The notes: generated by a model not told the origin, from the sequence alone. Counted from the first letter of the stretch, positions 8,861-18,484 are shown. The stretch is 64,000 nt of DNA from an uncultured Tenacibaculum sp. (GCF_947504135.1 NZ_CANNGG010000004.1:124001-188000); one strand, 5' to 3'. Translations and numbers: made by a program.

Positions 8861-10063
8861 TTAATTACTTTTTTCAGGATCATAAATATCCATTATAAAA
8901 TGGTAGTTATCTAAGGATAATTTATCTTCTGCAAAAGGTTTACTTATATGTTTGTTTTTTGAATAGTCTCCGCCTTTGAAGATGTCCCAATTTTCATTGT
9001 TTCTATTCGTTAATATAACTTTATCAGTGTCTATTTCAAAATTACACCAATCGTTATAGTTAGCTATTTTACTGTAACTGTGATCAGAAACTTTAATGTT
9101 TCCTTTCACATCTATATTTTTAATATCAATACAGATATTGCAAAAATCAACAAAGTTTGTCTGATCAGAAGGGATAACAAGGAAAGAACTAGTATTTCCC
9201 TTTTTTCTGTATAGTTTGAATCCTTCTTTTAAATTGTGATTATGATAAACTTCTGAAAAAGATGCTAGAATTTCATCTTCTTTAGCACTTTCAATTATAA
9301 AATGATTCTGAGTAATGGGTTGATTGTTCTCAAAATTCTTCTTTTTTAACTCAAAATCTTTTCCAAGATATACTTTACGAACTGTTTCATCTTCTGCCAA
9401 CTCTTCAGGGGTACCTTCTTTTAAAATACCACCATTGTACATTAAATAGGTTCTATCAGTAATAGCTAAGGTAGCTTGTACATCGTGATCGGTAATTAAA
9501 ATACCGATGTTTTTATTCTTTAATTGAGCAACGATTCCTTGAATATCCTCTACGGCAATAGGATCTACACCTGCAAAAGGCTCATCTAATAAAATAAATT
9601 TAGGATCAGAAGCTAAACAACGAGCTATTTCTGTTCTACGACGTTCTCCACCAGATAATAAGTCACCACGGTTTTTACGAACATGACCTAAACTAAATTC
9701 ATCAATTAATTCTTCTAAGCGTTGTTTTCTTTCAGCTTTGGTTCTGTTTGTAAATTCTAAAACAGACATAATATTATCTTCAACAGATAATTTTCTAAAA
9801 ACAGAAGCTTCTTGCGCTAAATAACCAATTCCTTTTTGAGCACGTTTGTACATGGCATCGGTAGTTATTTCTTCATCGTCTAAAAATATATGACCGTCAT
9901 TTGGCTTAATCATACCAACAATCATATAAAAAGAAGTTGTTTTTCCTGCTCCGTTAGGACCTAGTAATCCGATAATTTCACCTTGCTCTACCTCTAAAGA
10001 AATACCTTTTACAACTTTTCTGTTACCGTAAACTTTTTGTATGTTATCTGCTCTTAATTTCAT
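8861..10063 (-). CDS. lptB: LptB-type ABC ATPase with a 157-residue C-terminal extension
   Basis: Cytoplasmic ATPase of the LptBFGC machine that extracts LPS from the inner membrane. Residues 1-243 are a complete LptB: Walker [10 protein letters not shown] at 35-43, [10 protein letters not shown] at 136-145, Walker B ILLDEP with Glu161, and switch His193 (TDHDV). Normal LptB stops soon after VYLGKDFEL, here about residue 239. This ORF runs on without a stop for a further 157 residues (DNA 8861-9334) that are hydrophilic, rich in Asn, Asp and Lys, and match no domain I recognise. The extension could be a fused domain acting on the Lpt complex. The core call is secure; the extension is unexplained. 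Confidence 0.9.
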   Translation of the reverse strand: MKLRADNIQKVYGNRKVVKGISLEVEQGEIIGLLGPNGAGKTTSFYMIVGMIKPNDGHIFLDDEEITTDAMYKRAQKGIGYLAQEASVFRKLSVEDNIMSVLEFTNRTKAERKQRLEELIDEFSLGHVRKNRGDLLSGGERRRTEIARCLASDPKFILLDEPFAGVDPIAVEDIQGIVAQLKNKNIGILITDHDVQATLAITDRTYLMYNGGILKEGTPEELAEDETVRKVYLGKDFELKKKNFENNQPITQNHFIIESAKEDEILASFSEVYHNHNLKEGFKLYRKKGNTSSFLVIPSDQTNFVDFCNICIDIKNIDVKGNIKVSDHSYSKIANYNDWCNFEIDTDKVILTNRNNENWDIFKGGDYSKNKHISKPFAEDKLSLDNYHFIMDIYDPEKSN

Positions 10064-10150
10064 TTCTTATAGTTGAAAGTGGAATTATTTAAAAGTGTAA
10101 AAGTAACAAAACAGTTTCTTAAAATCCTCTTAAACAATTGCACGATAAAG

Positions 10151-10498
10151 TTAAGCTTCGTTTTCTAAAGCTTCCCAAAACTCTACAGCTCTTCGTAAAT
10201 GAGGAATAACAATGGTTCCGCCTACCAAAGTGGCAATACTCATAGTTTCCATCATTTCTTCTTTGGTAACGCCATTTTTATACGCAGTTTCTAAATGATA
10301 AGCAATACAATCATCGCAACGTAATACAGCAGAAGCAACCAAACCTAATAATTCTTTGGTTTTTACTGACAAATGACCTTCTGCATAAGCATTAGTGTCT
10401 AAATTAAAAATACGTTTGATTACTTTATTATCTGACGCTAGAATTTTATCGTTCATTTTTGAACGATATTCATTAAACTCTTGGACTTTTTGTGACAT
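10151..10498 (-). CDS. Carboxymuconolactone decarboxylase / AhpD-like protein
   Basis: A 115-residue all-helical protein of the CMD/AhpD family. RCDDCIAYHLETAYKNG holds the CxxC and downstream His that in AhpD form the redox-active, proton-relay site, so an alkylhydroperoxidase or thiol-disulfide role is likelier than ring-opening chemistry. It overlaps the 3' end of tatC by 26 bases on the same strand, suggesting translational coupling with Tat export. The physiological substrate is unknown. Confidence 0.85.
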   Translation of the reverse strand: MSQKVQEFNEYRSKMNDKILASDNKVIKRIFNLDTNAYAEGHLSVKTKELLGLVASAVLRCDDCIAYHLETAYKNGVTKEEMMETMSIATLVGGTIVIPHLRRAVEFWEALENEA

Positions 10499-11294
10499 TC
10501 TTTTGTTGTTTTTTTATTACAAACTTTGATATATGAATACTAATTTCATATAAAATCATGATAGGAACCGATACAATTATTTGACTAGCTACATCAGGAG
10601 GTGTTATAATTGCTGATAAAATCAACACAACAACTAATGCATGTTTACGGTATTTTCGTAAAAACTCAGGAGTAATCAATCCTATTTTAGAGAGGAAATA
10701 AATTACTACAGGCAACTCAAAAAATACAGCAACACCTATTAGAGTATTGGTTATTAAACTTATATAAGCATCTACTTTAAAGTTATTTTGGATAGCATCT
10801 GATATTTCAAAATTGTAAAAGAAATAAACAGACATTGGTAAAATAACGTAATAGCTAAATAAAACTCCTAAGAAAAATAAGAAAGAGGAAGTTAAAATAA
10901 ATCCTTTAGATTTCTTTCTTTCATTTTGATGAAGACCAGGAGCTATAAAACGCCATATTTCCCATAAAACATACGGAAAAGCAACCACAAAACCTAAAAT
11001 TAGCGAAGACCAAATTCCCGTCATTAATTGCTGAGTAGGGTTTAAAGCTTGTAGTGTTTGGTTAAAACTTATGTTGCAAAAACTACTATCAATTCCTATG
11101 GCAGTAAATGTTTTACAGAAGAATTCATAGGTAGCAAAATCAGGTTTTAAATGTGCTAATAATATTTCATTGAATACAAAATTGATATTCGCAAAAATGA
11201 CGATAGCTACTACAAAAATTGCAGTAAAACTTCTAACTAAATGCCATCTTAACTCTTCAAGATGATCTAAAAAAGACATTTCTTTTTCTGCCAT
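10473..11294 (-). CDS. tatC: Sec-independent protein translocase TatC
   Basis: A 273-residue core subunit of the Tat pathway, binding twin-arginine signal peptides on folded proteins. The N-terminus MSFLDHLEELRWHLVRS carries the family signature, and PYVLWEIWRFIAPGLHQNERK is the conserved first cytoplasmic loop. Six membrane helices are visible. The loop between helices one and two is longer than in E. coli. No tatA is next to it, so TatA must be elsewhere. Confidence 0.95.
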   Translation of the reverse strand: MAEKEMSFLDHLEELRWHLVRSFTAIFVVAIVIFANINFVFNEILLAHLKPDFATYEFFCKTFTAIGIDSSFCNISFNQTLQALNPTQQLMTGIWSSLILGFVVAFPYVLWEIWRFIAPGLHQNERKKSKGFILTSSFLFFLGVLFSYYVILPMSVYFFYNFEISDAIQNNFKVDAYISLITNTLIGVAVFFELPVVIYFLSKIGLITPEFLRKYRKHALVVVLILSAIITPPDVASQIIVSVPIMILYEISIHISKFVIKKQQKNVTKSPRV

Positions 11295-11632
11295 ATTAGA
11301 AAACTTCGTGTTTAATTAATATTAATATGTGTACTGTTTTTGTATAGCTATAGTTATCTTTAAACTTAACAATAAAGTTACAATACTCGTAAAATAGCTA
11401 TTTAATAATTTTGCTAAATTAGCAATAGTATTACTTTTTAAAAGTATAGTTTCTTTTGCGATTGAGAGAGTAGCACTTGCGTCTTTCAAGTTAAAAAAGT
11501 TTTAAGAAATTTTAAATTGTAAAAATAGGAATATTTAGGAAGAAAATCTTTTTAATAAAAAGAAAGTTTCGGCTGTTTATTGTTAGGATTTTTTGTAAAT
11601 TAGTTCTCGTTTTTAATTTTTGATATTAGAAG
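11295..11632. other. Divergent intergenic region between tatC and recQ
   Basis: An AT-rich gap of 338 bases without a coding signal. It should hold the divergent promoters of tatC and recQ; a weak -7-like TAAATTAG at 11596-11603 is placed for recQ. A perfect palindrome TTGCTAAATTAGCAA sits at 11411-11425 and could be an operator. No RNA gene was recognised. Confidence 0.4.
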
Positions 11633-13828
11633 ATGAATAAAGAGCAGACGGATTTATATGGATCATTAAAAAAGATCTTCGGGTTTAATAAGTTCAAAGG
11701 GCTACAGGAAGCTGTAGTGAATAGTGTGTTAGAAAATCATAACACATTTGTAATCATGCCAACAGGGGGAGGTAAATCGCTGTGTTACCAATTACCAGCA
11801 CTAATGAAAGAAGGTACAGCTATTGTAATTTCACCTTTAATTGCCTTGATGAAGAATCAGGTAGATGCTATTAGAGGAATTTCTGAAAATCATGGAATAG
11901 CTCATGTATTAAACTCATCCTTGAACAAATCGGAGATTGCCCAAGTAAAATCTGATATCGAATCGGGAATTACCAAGTTATTGTACGTAGCTCCTGAATC
12001 TTTAATTAAAGAAGAGTACGCGGAGTTTTTAAGAAGACAAAAAATATCATTTGTAGCTATTGATGAAGCGCACTGTATATCTGAATGGGGACATGACTTT
12101 AGACCTGAGTATAGAAATCTGAGAAATATTATTAAACAGATTGATAATGTACCAATTATTGGTTTAACTGCAACTGCAACAGAGAAAGTACAAGAAGACA
12201 TTCTTAAAACTCTTGGAATGTCAGATGCAAATGTGTTTAAAGCATCTTTCAACAGATCAAATTTATTCTACGAAGTTAGACCTAAGACTAAAGATGTAGA
12301 AAAAGACATTATTCGCTTTATAAAACAACGACTAGGAAAGTCAGGTATTATTTACTGTTTGAGTCGTAAAAAAGTGGAAGAAATAGCGCAAATTTTACAA
12401 GTTAACGGAATTAATGCTGTTCCTTACCATGCAGGTTTAGACGCAAAAACACGTGTAAAGCATCAAGACATGTTCTTAATGGAAGATTGTGATGTTGTAG
12501 TAGCTACGATTGCTTTTGGTATGGGAATTGATAAACCAGATGTTCGTTTTGTAATACACCACGACATTCCTAAAAGTTTAGAGAGTTATTATCAAGAAAC
12601 TGGTAGAGCAGGACGTGATGGAGGAGAAGGTTATTGTTTAACTTTTTATTCGTACAAGGATATCGAAAAGCTTGAGAAGTTTATGGCGAACAAGCCTGTT
12701 GCTGAACAAGAAGTTGGACATGCTCTATTACAAGAAGTTGTAGGGTACGCTGAAACATCAATGAACAGGCGTAAGTATTTACTGCATTATTTTGGAGAAG
12801 AATTTGATGAAGTAAATGGAGAAGGCGCTGATATGGATGATAATATGCGAAATCCTAAGAAGAAACACGAAGCCAAAGATGAAGTAGTTACCTTATTAAC
12901 TGTTATTAGAGATACAAGTGAAATGTATAAGCCAAAAGAAATTGTAAATACAATTATTGGTAAAGAAAATGCATTGTTGAAGTCTCACAAAACAAATATT
13001 CAACCTTTTTTTGGTATTGGTAAAGATAAAGATAATCATTACTGGATGGCTTTAATTCGTCAAGTATTAGTGGCAGATTTAATTAAGAAAGAAATAGAAC
13101 AGTATGGAGTTTTAAAATTAACAAAAGAAGGTAAAGAGTTTATAAAAAATCCGTCATCATTTATGATGACAGAAAATCATGTTTATAAAACAGCAGATGA
13201 TGGTACCATTATTACCAATGAAAAATCAGCAGGAGGAGTAGATGATAAATTGGTAGTAATGCTAAAAGATTTAAGAAAGAAAGTAGGGAAACGTTTAGGA
13301 GTTCCTCCTTTTGCGGTTTTTCAAGACCCATCTTTAGATGATATGGCATTAAAATACCCTGTAACATTAGATGAGTTGGCAAAAGTTCATGGTGTTGGTG
13401 AGGGTAAAGCCAAAAAATATGGTAAAGATTTCGTTGCGCTTATTTCAAAATATGTGGAAGACAACGATATTATGCGTCCTGATGATTTAATAGTAAAAAG
13501 TACTGGAGTTAATTCTGGATTAAAGTTATACATCATTCAAAATACTGATAGAAAATTGCCTTTAGAAGATATTGCTAAGTCTAAAGGTTTAGAAATGTCT
13601 GAATTAATAAAGGAGATGGAAGCTATTGTGTTTTCGGGAACTAAACTTAATATTGATTATGCAGTAGATGATTTACTTGATGAGGATCAGCAGGAAGAAA
13701 TTTATGATTATTTTATGGAAGCTGAGACAGATAAAATTCAAGAAGCCTTGGATGAGTTTGATGGAGATTATGACGATGATGAATTACGATTAATGCGTAT
13801 TAAATTTACCAGTGAAATAGCCAACTAA
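11633..13828 (+). CDS. recQ: ATP-dependent DNA helicase RecQ
   Basis: A 731-residue 3'-5' helicase for recombination repair. It shows the Q motif (FGFNKFKGLQ), Walker A MPTGGGKSLCY, the DEAH box AIDEAHCISEWGHDFRPEY, SAT-like LTATAT, and motif VI YYQETGRAGRDG. The RecQ-Ct winged helix and an HRDC domain (about 545-625) follow. The zinc module normally after the helicase core is recognisable around RRKYLLHYFGEEFDE, but none of its usual cysteines is present. The extra C-terminus ends in an acidic helix. Confidence 0.95.
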   Translation: MNKEQTDLYGSLKKIFGFNKFKGLQEAVVNSVLENHNTFVIMPTGGGKSLCYQLPALMKEGTAIVISPLIALMKNQVDAIRGISENHGIAHVLNSSLNKSEIAQVKSDIESGITKLLYVAPESLIKEEYAEFLRRQKISFVAIDEAHCISEWGHDFRPEYRNLRNIIKQIDNVPIIGLTATATEKVQEDILKTLGMSDANVFKASFNRSNLFYEVRPKTKDVEKDIIRFIKQRLGKSGIIYCLSRKKVEEIAQILQVNGINAVPYHAGLDAKTRVKHQDMFLMEDCDVVVATIAFGMGIDKPDVRFVIHHDIPKSLESYYQETGRAGRDGGEGYCLTFYSYKDIEKLEKFMANKPVAEQEVGHALLQEVVGYAETSMNRRKYLLHYFGEEFDEVNGEGADMDDNMRNPKKKHEAKDEVVTLLTVIRDTSEMYKPKEIVNTIIGKENALLKSHKTNIQPFFGIGKDKDNHYWMALIRQVLVADLIKKEIEQYGVLKLTKEGKEFIKNPSSFMMTENHVYKTADDGTIITNEKSAGGVDDKLVVMLKDLRKKVGKRLGVPPFAVFQDPSLDDMALKYPVTLDELAKVHGVGEGKAKKYGKDFVALISKYVEDNDIMRPDDLIVKSTGVNSGLKLYIIQNTDRKLPLEDIAKSKGLEMSELIKEMEAIVFSGTKLNIDYAVDDLLDEDQQEEIYDYFMEAETDKIQEALDEFDGDYDDDELRLMRIKFTSEIAN

Positions 13829-13841
13829 AAAATTTAACAAT

Positions 13842-14270
13842 ATGCAAGCAAGTACTTACTTACATTTTAACGGAAACTGCAAAGAAGCAATGACTTTTTA
13901 TGCGGATGTTTTAGGTGGTGAAACGACAATGTTGATGCAATTTAAAGATGCTCCAGAAGAAGTTTGTAAAAACATTCCTGAAGAAGCAATGGAACTAACA
14001 ATGCATTGTACTGTAGAAGCAGGAGGTTTCTCTATTATGGGGTCTGATTTTTTAAATGAAAAAGAAGCATTTACAAAAGGAAATAACTTTGCAGTAAGTA
14101 TAAATACTGAAGACGAAGATGAAGCAGTTGCTGTTTTTAATGGACTTTCTTCTGATGGGGCTTTTGTTATGATGCCTTTTGAAAACGCTTTTTGGGGAGG
14201 TAAGTTTGGAATGTTAAAAGATAAGTATGGTGTAAATTGGATGGTGTCTTTAGAAGAACAAATAGCGTAA
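13842..14270 (+). CDS. VOC family protein, PhnB-like
   Basis: A 142-residue glyoxalase-fold protein of the PhnB/3-demethylubiquinone-methyltransferase-like type, with the typical opening TYLHFNGNCKEAMTFYADVLGG and closing KYGVNWMVSLE. Such proteins often act as metal-dependent dioxygenases or resistance proteins, but a specific substrate cannot be assigned. It lies 13 bases after recQ. Its TAA stop overlaps the next ATG by one base, so it is probably co-translated with the YdeI-like gene. Confidence 0.85.
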   Translation: MQASTYLHFNGNCKEAMTFYADVLGGETTMLMQFKDAPEEVCKNIPEEAMELTMHCTVEAGGFSIMGSDFLNEKEAFTKGNNFAVSINTEDEDEAVAVFNGLSSDGAFVMMPFENAFWGGKFGMLKDKYGVNWMVSLEEQIA

Positions 14271-14863
14271 TGAACCCTAAAGTAACACAATATATATTAG
14301 ATAAAAATAATTGGACGCAAGAGCTAAATCTCTTGCGTTCTGTTTTTATGGATCTTCCTGTTGAAGAAACTATTAAATGGGGAGCACCTGTTTATGTCCA
14401 TAAAGGAAAAAATATTGTAGGATTATCTGCTTTTAAAAACTACTGTGGATTATGGTTTTTTCAGGGGAGTTTTTTAGTTGATAAAGAAAAAGTATTGGTA
14501 AATGCTCAAGAAGGAAAAACACAAGCAATGCGTCAATGGCGATTTAATCAATTAGATGAAATTAATATAGATTTGATTAAAGAGTACGTATTAGAAGCTA
14601 TTAAAAACTCTGAAGAAGGAAAAGAATTAAAACCTAAAAAGAATACGAAATCTTTAATTATTCCTAAGGAGTTACAGTTAGAATTGGATAAAAATAATAG
14701 ATTAAAAGAAACTTTTAACGAATTTTCTTTGAGTAAGCAAAGAGAGTTTATCAATTATATTTCTGAAGCAAAAAGAGTAGCGACCAAAGAAAAACGGCTT
14801 GAAAAAATAATTCCGATGATACTAAACGGTATAGGATTGTATGATAAGTATAAAAATTGTTAG
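14270..14863 (+). CDS. YdeI/OmdA-type DUF1801 protein
   Basis: A 197-residue cytoplasmic protein. The N-terminal DUF1801 domain includes LPVEETIKWGAPVYVHKGKNIVGLSAFK. The C-terminal bacteriocin-protection (OmdA/YdeI) motif is FSLSKQREFINYISEAKRVATKEKRLEKI. I place the start at the ATG overlapping the preceding stop, because the upstream in-frame ATG at 14237 lies inside the VOC gene. The role is unclear, and the homology to stress or peptide-resistance proteins is only suggestive. It converges with the following minus-strand gene with a 4-base overlap. Confidence 0.82.
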   Translation: MNPKVTQYILDKNNWTQELNLLRSVFMDLPVEETIKWGAPVYVHKGKNIVGLSAFKNYCGLWFFQGSFLVDKEKVLVNAQEGKTQAMRQWRFNQLDEINIDLIKEYVLEAIKNSEEGKELKPKKNTKSLIIPKELQLELDKNNRLKETFNEFSLSKQREFINYISEAKRVATKEKRLEKIIPMILNGIGLYDKYKNC

Positions 14864-15231
14864 TTAATTGTAATCTTATCAATTGTAGCAGTTGAGTCAC
14901 AACGTATAACATATAAGTCAATGTGACTTAAGCTATCTTTTCCAGTTATAAAATACTCTGCACAAGGTTTTAAACGAGGTTTACTTTTTCCAAAATCTAC
15001 ATCACCATTATTCAAAATAGTAGAAATGGTAGTAGTATCAATCTTTGAAGTAGCTAATATTTGTTGAGCGTTATCAGAAAACAAACGCTTTTTAATTCTA
15101 ATAGTCTTTAAAGTACGAGCATCCATTCCATAATCGAAAGAAACATCTTTACCTTTCCAAATAAAAAGAACGACTAAACTACCTAAGGCAATCCCTATTA
15201 AATAATAACCAACACGTTTTAACCACTGCAT
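14860..15231 (-). CDS. Small membrane-anchored protein, DUF4258-like
   Basis: A 123-residue protein with one N-terminal membrane helix (about 8-25) and a periplasmic domain. YGMDARTLKTIRIKKR resembles the DUF4258 family seen beside alanine dehydrogenase in Flavobacteriia, but this call is from memory. Two cysteines (in PCAEYF and IRCDS) could form a disulfide. It has its own TACTTTTG promoter box. Function unknown. Confidence 0.6.
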   Translation of the reverse strand: MQWLKRVGYYLIGIALGSLVVLFIWKGKDVSFDYGMDARTLKTIRIKKRLFSDNAQQILATSKIDTTTISTILNNGDVDFGKSKPRLKPCAEYFITGKDSLSHIDLYVIRCDSTATIDKITIN

Positions 15232-15249
15232 AATTTAAAAATTGAAGTG

Positions 15250-15257
15250 CAAAAGTA
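15250..15257 (-). promoter_or_regulatory. -7 box of the DUF4258-like gene
   Basis: Minus-strand TACTTTTG, an exact TAnnTTTG match 18 bases before the ATG. Confidence 0.5.
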
Positions 15258-15269
15258 AGTAAAATTGAA

Positions 15270-16466
15270 CTATAAAATCAATAAATTAATATCTCTATAA
15301 GGAAGGTCAAACCAGTCAGCTACAGTTTTATTAGTTAAGATTCCATGGTAAAAGTACATGCCATTACGTAAACTTTTATCAAAACGAGCCGCATTTTCAA
15401 AACCTCCTTCTTCAGCTATTTCAAGTAGATAAGGAGTAAAGATATTGCTAATAGATACAGAAGCTGTTCTAGAATATCTAGAAGGAATGTTAGGGACACA
15501 ATAATGTATCACTCCATGGTTAGAAAAAGTAGGTTTACTATGTGTGGTAACTTGAGAAGTTTCAAAACAGCCACCTCTATCAATGCTAACATCAACAATA
15601 ACAGCACCATCTTTCATTTGTTCAATCATTTCTTCAGTAACAACCACAGGAGAGCGGTCTTTTCCTCTAATAGCTCCTATAGCAACATCACAGCGCATTA
15701 AAGCTTTTTGTAGGGTCTTGGGCTGAATTGTTGACGTATAAATAGGTGCTTGTACACATGATTGTAAATTACGAAGTTTTGTTATTGAGTTGTCAAAAAC
15801 TTTAACTCTTGCACCCAGTCCAATTGCTGTTTTAGCTGCAAATTCTCCAACAGTTCCTGCACCTAAAATAACTACATCAGTTGGAGGAACTCCTCCTATA
15901 TTTCCTAGTAATAAACCATTTCCTCCATTAGAAGCAGTCATAAGCTCAGCTGCAATGTGCATAGAAGCAATACCCGCAATTTCACTTAATGATTTTACTA
16001 TAGGAAATACACCATGTTCATCTTTAATATAATCAAAAGCAATTGCTGTTACTCTTTTTTTAGCAAGAGCTTCAAAATATTTTTTGTTTTGAGTTTTTAA
16101 TTGTAGAGCAGATATTAAAACCGTTTGAGGGTTTAACATCTGAATTTCTTCTAGAGACGGTGGTTCTACTTTTAGTACAATATTACAAGCAAAAGCTTCT
16201 TTGATGTCGTAGGATATTTTTGCACCAGCATCAGAATATTCTTGGTCACTATAATTAGCTCCTTCACCAGCACCAGTTTCAATTACAATTCTATGTCCGT
16301 GAGCTACTAATGCAGCAACAGCATCAGGAGATAAACTAATTCTTTTTTCTTCAAAATGAGTTTCTTTTGGTAACCCTATAAATAAATCTCCTTTTTGCTT
16401 TTTAATTTCAAGCATTTCGGTTTGTGGCATTAACTGCTCTTTGGTAAAAGGTGAAATAGAACCCAT
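15270..16466 (-). CDS. ald: Alanine dehydrogenase family
   Basis: A 398-residue NAD-dependent dehydrogenase converting L-alanine to pyruvate and ammonia. The N-terminus has GLPKETHFEEKRISLSPDAV, the substrate-binding region of the AlaDH/PNT family. The Rossmann loop is VILGAGTVGEFAAKTA, and VDVSIDRGGCFETS is the family's second signature. A 25-residue N-terminal tail precedes the family start, as in other flavobacterial homologues. It lies six bases after tsaE, so the two are probably one transcript. PntA-type activity is less likely given the single-subunit length. Confidence 0.9.
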   Translation of the reverse strand: MGSISPFTKEQLMPQTEMLEIKKQKGDLFIGLPKETHFEEKRISLSPDAVAALVAHGHRIVIETGAGEGANYSDQEYSDAGAKISYDIKEAFACNIVLKVEPPSLEEIQMLNPQTVLISALQLKTQNKKYFEALAKKRVTAIAFDYIKDEHGVFPIVKSLSEIAGIASMHIAAELMTASNGGNGLLLGNIGGVPPTDVVILGAGTVGEFAAKTAIGLGARVKVFDNSITKLRNLQSCVQAPIYTSTIQPKTLQKALMRCDVAIGAIRGKDRSPVVVTEEMIEQMKDGAVIVDVSIDRGGCFETSQVTTHSKPTFSNHGVIHYCVPNIPSRYSRTASVSISNIFTPYLLEIAEEGGFENAARFDKSLRNGMYFYHGILTNKTVADWFDLPYRDINLLIL

Positions 16467-16472
16467 CTAAAT

Positions 16473-16886
16473 TTAGTTAGTTTTTAATTGAATGTTTCGT
16501 TGCTCGTTTTCTAGCAAGCTAATTGATATTGAAACAGTATCTAAAGGTAGTAAATTTTTAACATTTTCAGGCCATTCAACTAAACACCAGTTATTGCTGT
16601 ATAAATAGTCTTCAATCCCCATATCATAAGCTTCTTCTTCGTCTTTAATACGGTAAAAATCAAAATGATATACTGTTTCGTTTGAGTTGGTTTTGTACTC
16701 GTTAACCAAAGAAAAAGTAGGAGAATGGGCAATGTCTTCTACACCCAAAACTTTACATATTTCTTTAATTAATGTCGTTTTACCAACTCCCATTTCTCCA
16801 TAAAAAAGTAATACTTTATGTTGGGAAGTAGCAATGATTTCTTTAGCTACAGCTGTCAACTCGCTAAGTGAATAATTTCTGTTCAT
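16473..16886 (-). CDS. tsaE: tRNA threonylcarbamoyladenosine ATPase TsaE
   Basis: P-loop ATPase of 137 residues acting with TsaB and TsaD to make t6A37 on ANN-decoding tRNAs. It shows Walker A GEMGVGKTTLIKE, SPTFSLVNEYKT, the HFDFYR motif, and EWPENVKNLLP near the C-terminus. I choose the ATG at 16886; the TTG three codons upstream overlaps the TATTTTTG promoter box. The mRNA would then begin almost at the start codon. It is followed by ald in the same direction. Confidence 0.93.
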   Translation of the reverse strand: MNRNYSLSELTAVAKEIIATSQHKVLLFYGEMGVGKTTLIKEICKVLGVEDIAHSPTFSLVNEYKTNSNETVYHFDFYRIKDEEEAYDMGIEDYLYSNNWCLVEWPENVKNLLPLDTVSISISLLENEQRNIQLKTN

Positions 16887-16892
16887 AAGTAG

Positions 16893-16900
16893 CAAAAATA
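16893..16900 (-). promoter_or_regulatory. -7 box of tsaE, implying a near-leaderless mRNA
   Basis: Minus-strand TATTTTTG ends six bases before the ATG, so the expected start site falls at or just before the start codon. Confidence 0.55.
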
Positions 16901-16936
16901 ATGAAGTAATGTTTGTTAATAAAATTTACTTTTTCA

Positions 16937-18484
16937 CTATTTTGGATTATAAACAGCACAAGGAATAATCATTTCTTCGAGTGAAACTCCTCCATGTTGA
17001 TAAGTATTTTTATAATACTTTACAAAGTGATTATAATTGTTTGGATAAGCAAAAAACAAATCTTCTTTTGTAAATATAAAAGGGCTATTAATAGCTATTG
17101 AGGGTAAGAAAATATCTTTTGGGTTTTTAACCGCATATACATCTTTATCTTCATAGCTCAAACTTCTACCAGTTTTATATCGTAAGTTAGAACTGATGTT
17201 TTTATCACCAATAACTTTGGTAGGATGTTTACAATTTATAGTACCATGATCGGTTGTAATTATTAACTTTTGTCCTAATTTTTGTGCTTTTTGAATAATC
17301 TCATAAAGAGGCGAGTTTTTAAACCAGCTCACTGTTAAAGAACGATACGCTTTATCATCACCAGCAAGTTCTTTAATAACTTCCATTTCAGTTTTGGCAT
17401 GCGAAAGCATATCAACAAAGTTATAAACTACAGTAGTAAGATCATTTTGTCGTGTTCCATTGTAGCTGTCAGCTAAGTCCTTCCCACTTTTTAAAGAAAC
17501 TATTTTGTAATATTCATGTGTAATATTTAGACCTAAACGTTTTATTTGTTCATCTAAAAAATTAGCCTCAAATAAATTTTTTCCCCCTTCATCAATATCG
17601 TTTTTCCAATAGTCTGGATGTCTTTTTTCCATTTCAGAAGGCATTAATCCAGAAAATATAGCATTACGTGCATATTGAGTAGCTGTAGGTAATATACTAT
17701 AATAAGAATGTTCTTCTTCTTTCTTGAAATAATTATTAATAAAAGGTTCTAAAACTCTGTATTGGTCATAACGGAGGTTATCAATCACTACCCATAAAAC
17801 TCCCTGGCTTTTGGATAAATTAGGAACTATATAATCTTTAAATAAAGTGTGCGAAAATGTGGGTTTATCATCTCCTGTTAACCAATGTTGGTAATGCTTT
17901 TTAATGAACTTAAAAAATTGTGAGTTTGCTTCAGATTTCTGAGATTCTAAAATCTCTAACATCCCCGTGTCGTTGATGTTTTCTAGCTCAAGTTCCCAAT
18001 GAACTAATTTTTTATAAAGTTCGGCCCATTCCTCATAAGAATTAACCATAGCTAAATCCATCGAAATTTTTCTAAACTCTTGTTGGTAATTTGAAGTGGT
18101 TTTTTCTGAAACTAAACGAGAATGATCCAAGTTCTTTTTTAAACTTAATAATATTTGATTCGGATTTACAGGTTTAATTAAATAATCAGCAATTTTAGAC
18201 CCGATGGCTTCTTCCATAAGGTACTCTTCCTCACTTTTGGTAATCATTACTATAGGAAGATTAGGCTTTTTTTGCTTTATCTCAGATAGTGCTTCTAATC
18301 CTGTAATACCAGGCATGTTTTCATCTAAAAAAACAATATCAAAATTATTTTCACTAACCAAGTCAATAGCATCTGTACCATTAGTGCAGGTTGTAACTTT
18401 ATAATCTTTTTTTTCTAAAAATAATATATGTGGTTTTAATAAATCTATTTCATCATCTACCCAAAGAATATGTATGTTTCTCAT
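16937..18484 (-). CDS. porX: PorX, response regulator with PglZ domain (type IX secretion control)
   Basis: A two-domain regulator of 515 residues linked to the type IX secretion system and gliding in Bacteroidota. Residues 1-120 are a receiver with acidic pocket Asp10-Asp11, phosphoacceptor Asp54 (FLDENMPG) and Lys in LIKPVNP. The rest is a PglZ alkaline-phosphatase-like domain with DNLRYDQYR, PTATQYARNAIFSG and TTDHGTINCKHPTKV. In Porphyromonas PorX this domain is a zinc-dependent phosphodiesterase. The start at the second ATG gives the canonical Asp54 numbering; one codon upstream is equally possible. PorY is not in the window. Confidence 0.93.
   Translation of the reverse strand: MRNIHILWVDDEIDLLKPHILFLEKKDYKVTTCTNGTDAIDLVSENNFDIVFLDENMPGITGLEALSEIKQKKPNLPIVMITKSEEEYLMEEAIGSKIADYLIKPVNPNQILLSLKKNLDHSRLVSEKTTSNYQQEFRKISMDLAMVNSYEEWAELYKKLVHWELELENINDTGMLEILESQKSEANSQFFKFIKKHYQHWLTGDDKPTFSHTLFKDYIVPNLSKSQGVLWVVIDNLRYDQYRVLEPFINNYFKKEEEHSYYSILPTATQYARNAIFSGLMPSEMEKRHPDYWKNDIDEGGKNLFEANFLDEQIKRLGLNITHEYYKIVSLKSGKDLADSYNGTRQNDLTTVVYNFVDMLSHAKTEMEVIKELAGDDKAYRSLTVSWFKNSPLYEIIQKAQKLGQKLIITTDHGTINCKHPTKVIGDKNISSNLRYKTGRSLSYEDKDVYAVKNPKDIFLPSIAINSPFIFTKEDLFFAYPNNYNHFVKYYKNTYQHGGVSLEEMIIPCAVYNPK

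Noticed and set aside
8635..8883. Minus-strand frame across the pssA/lptB terminator
   Set aside because: It would translate through a strong bidirectional terminator and the pssA coding sequence.
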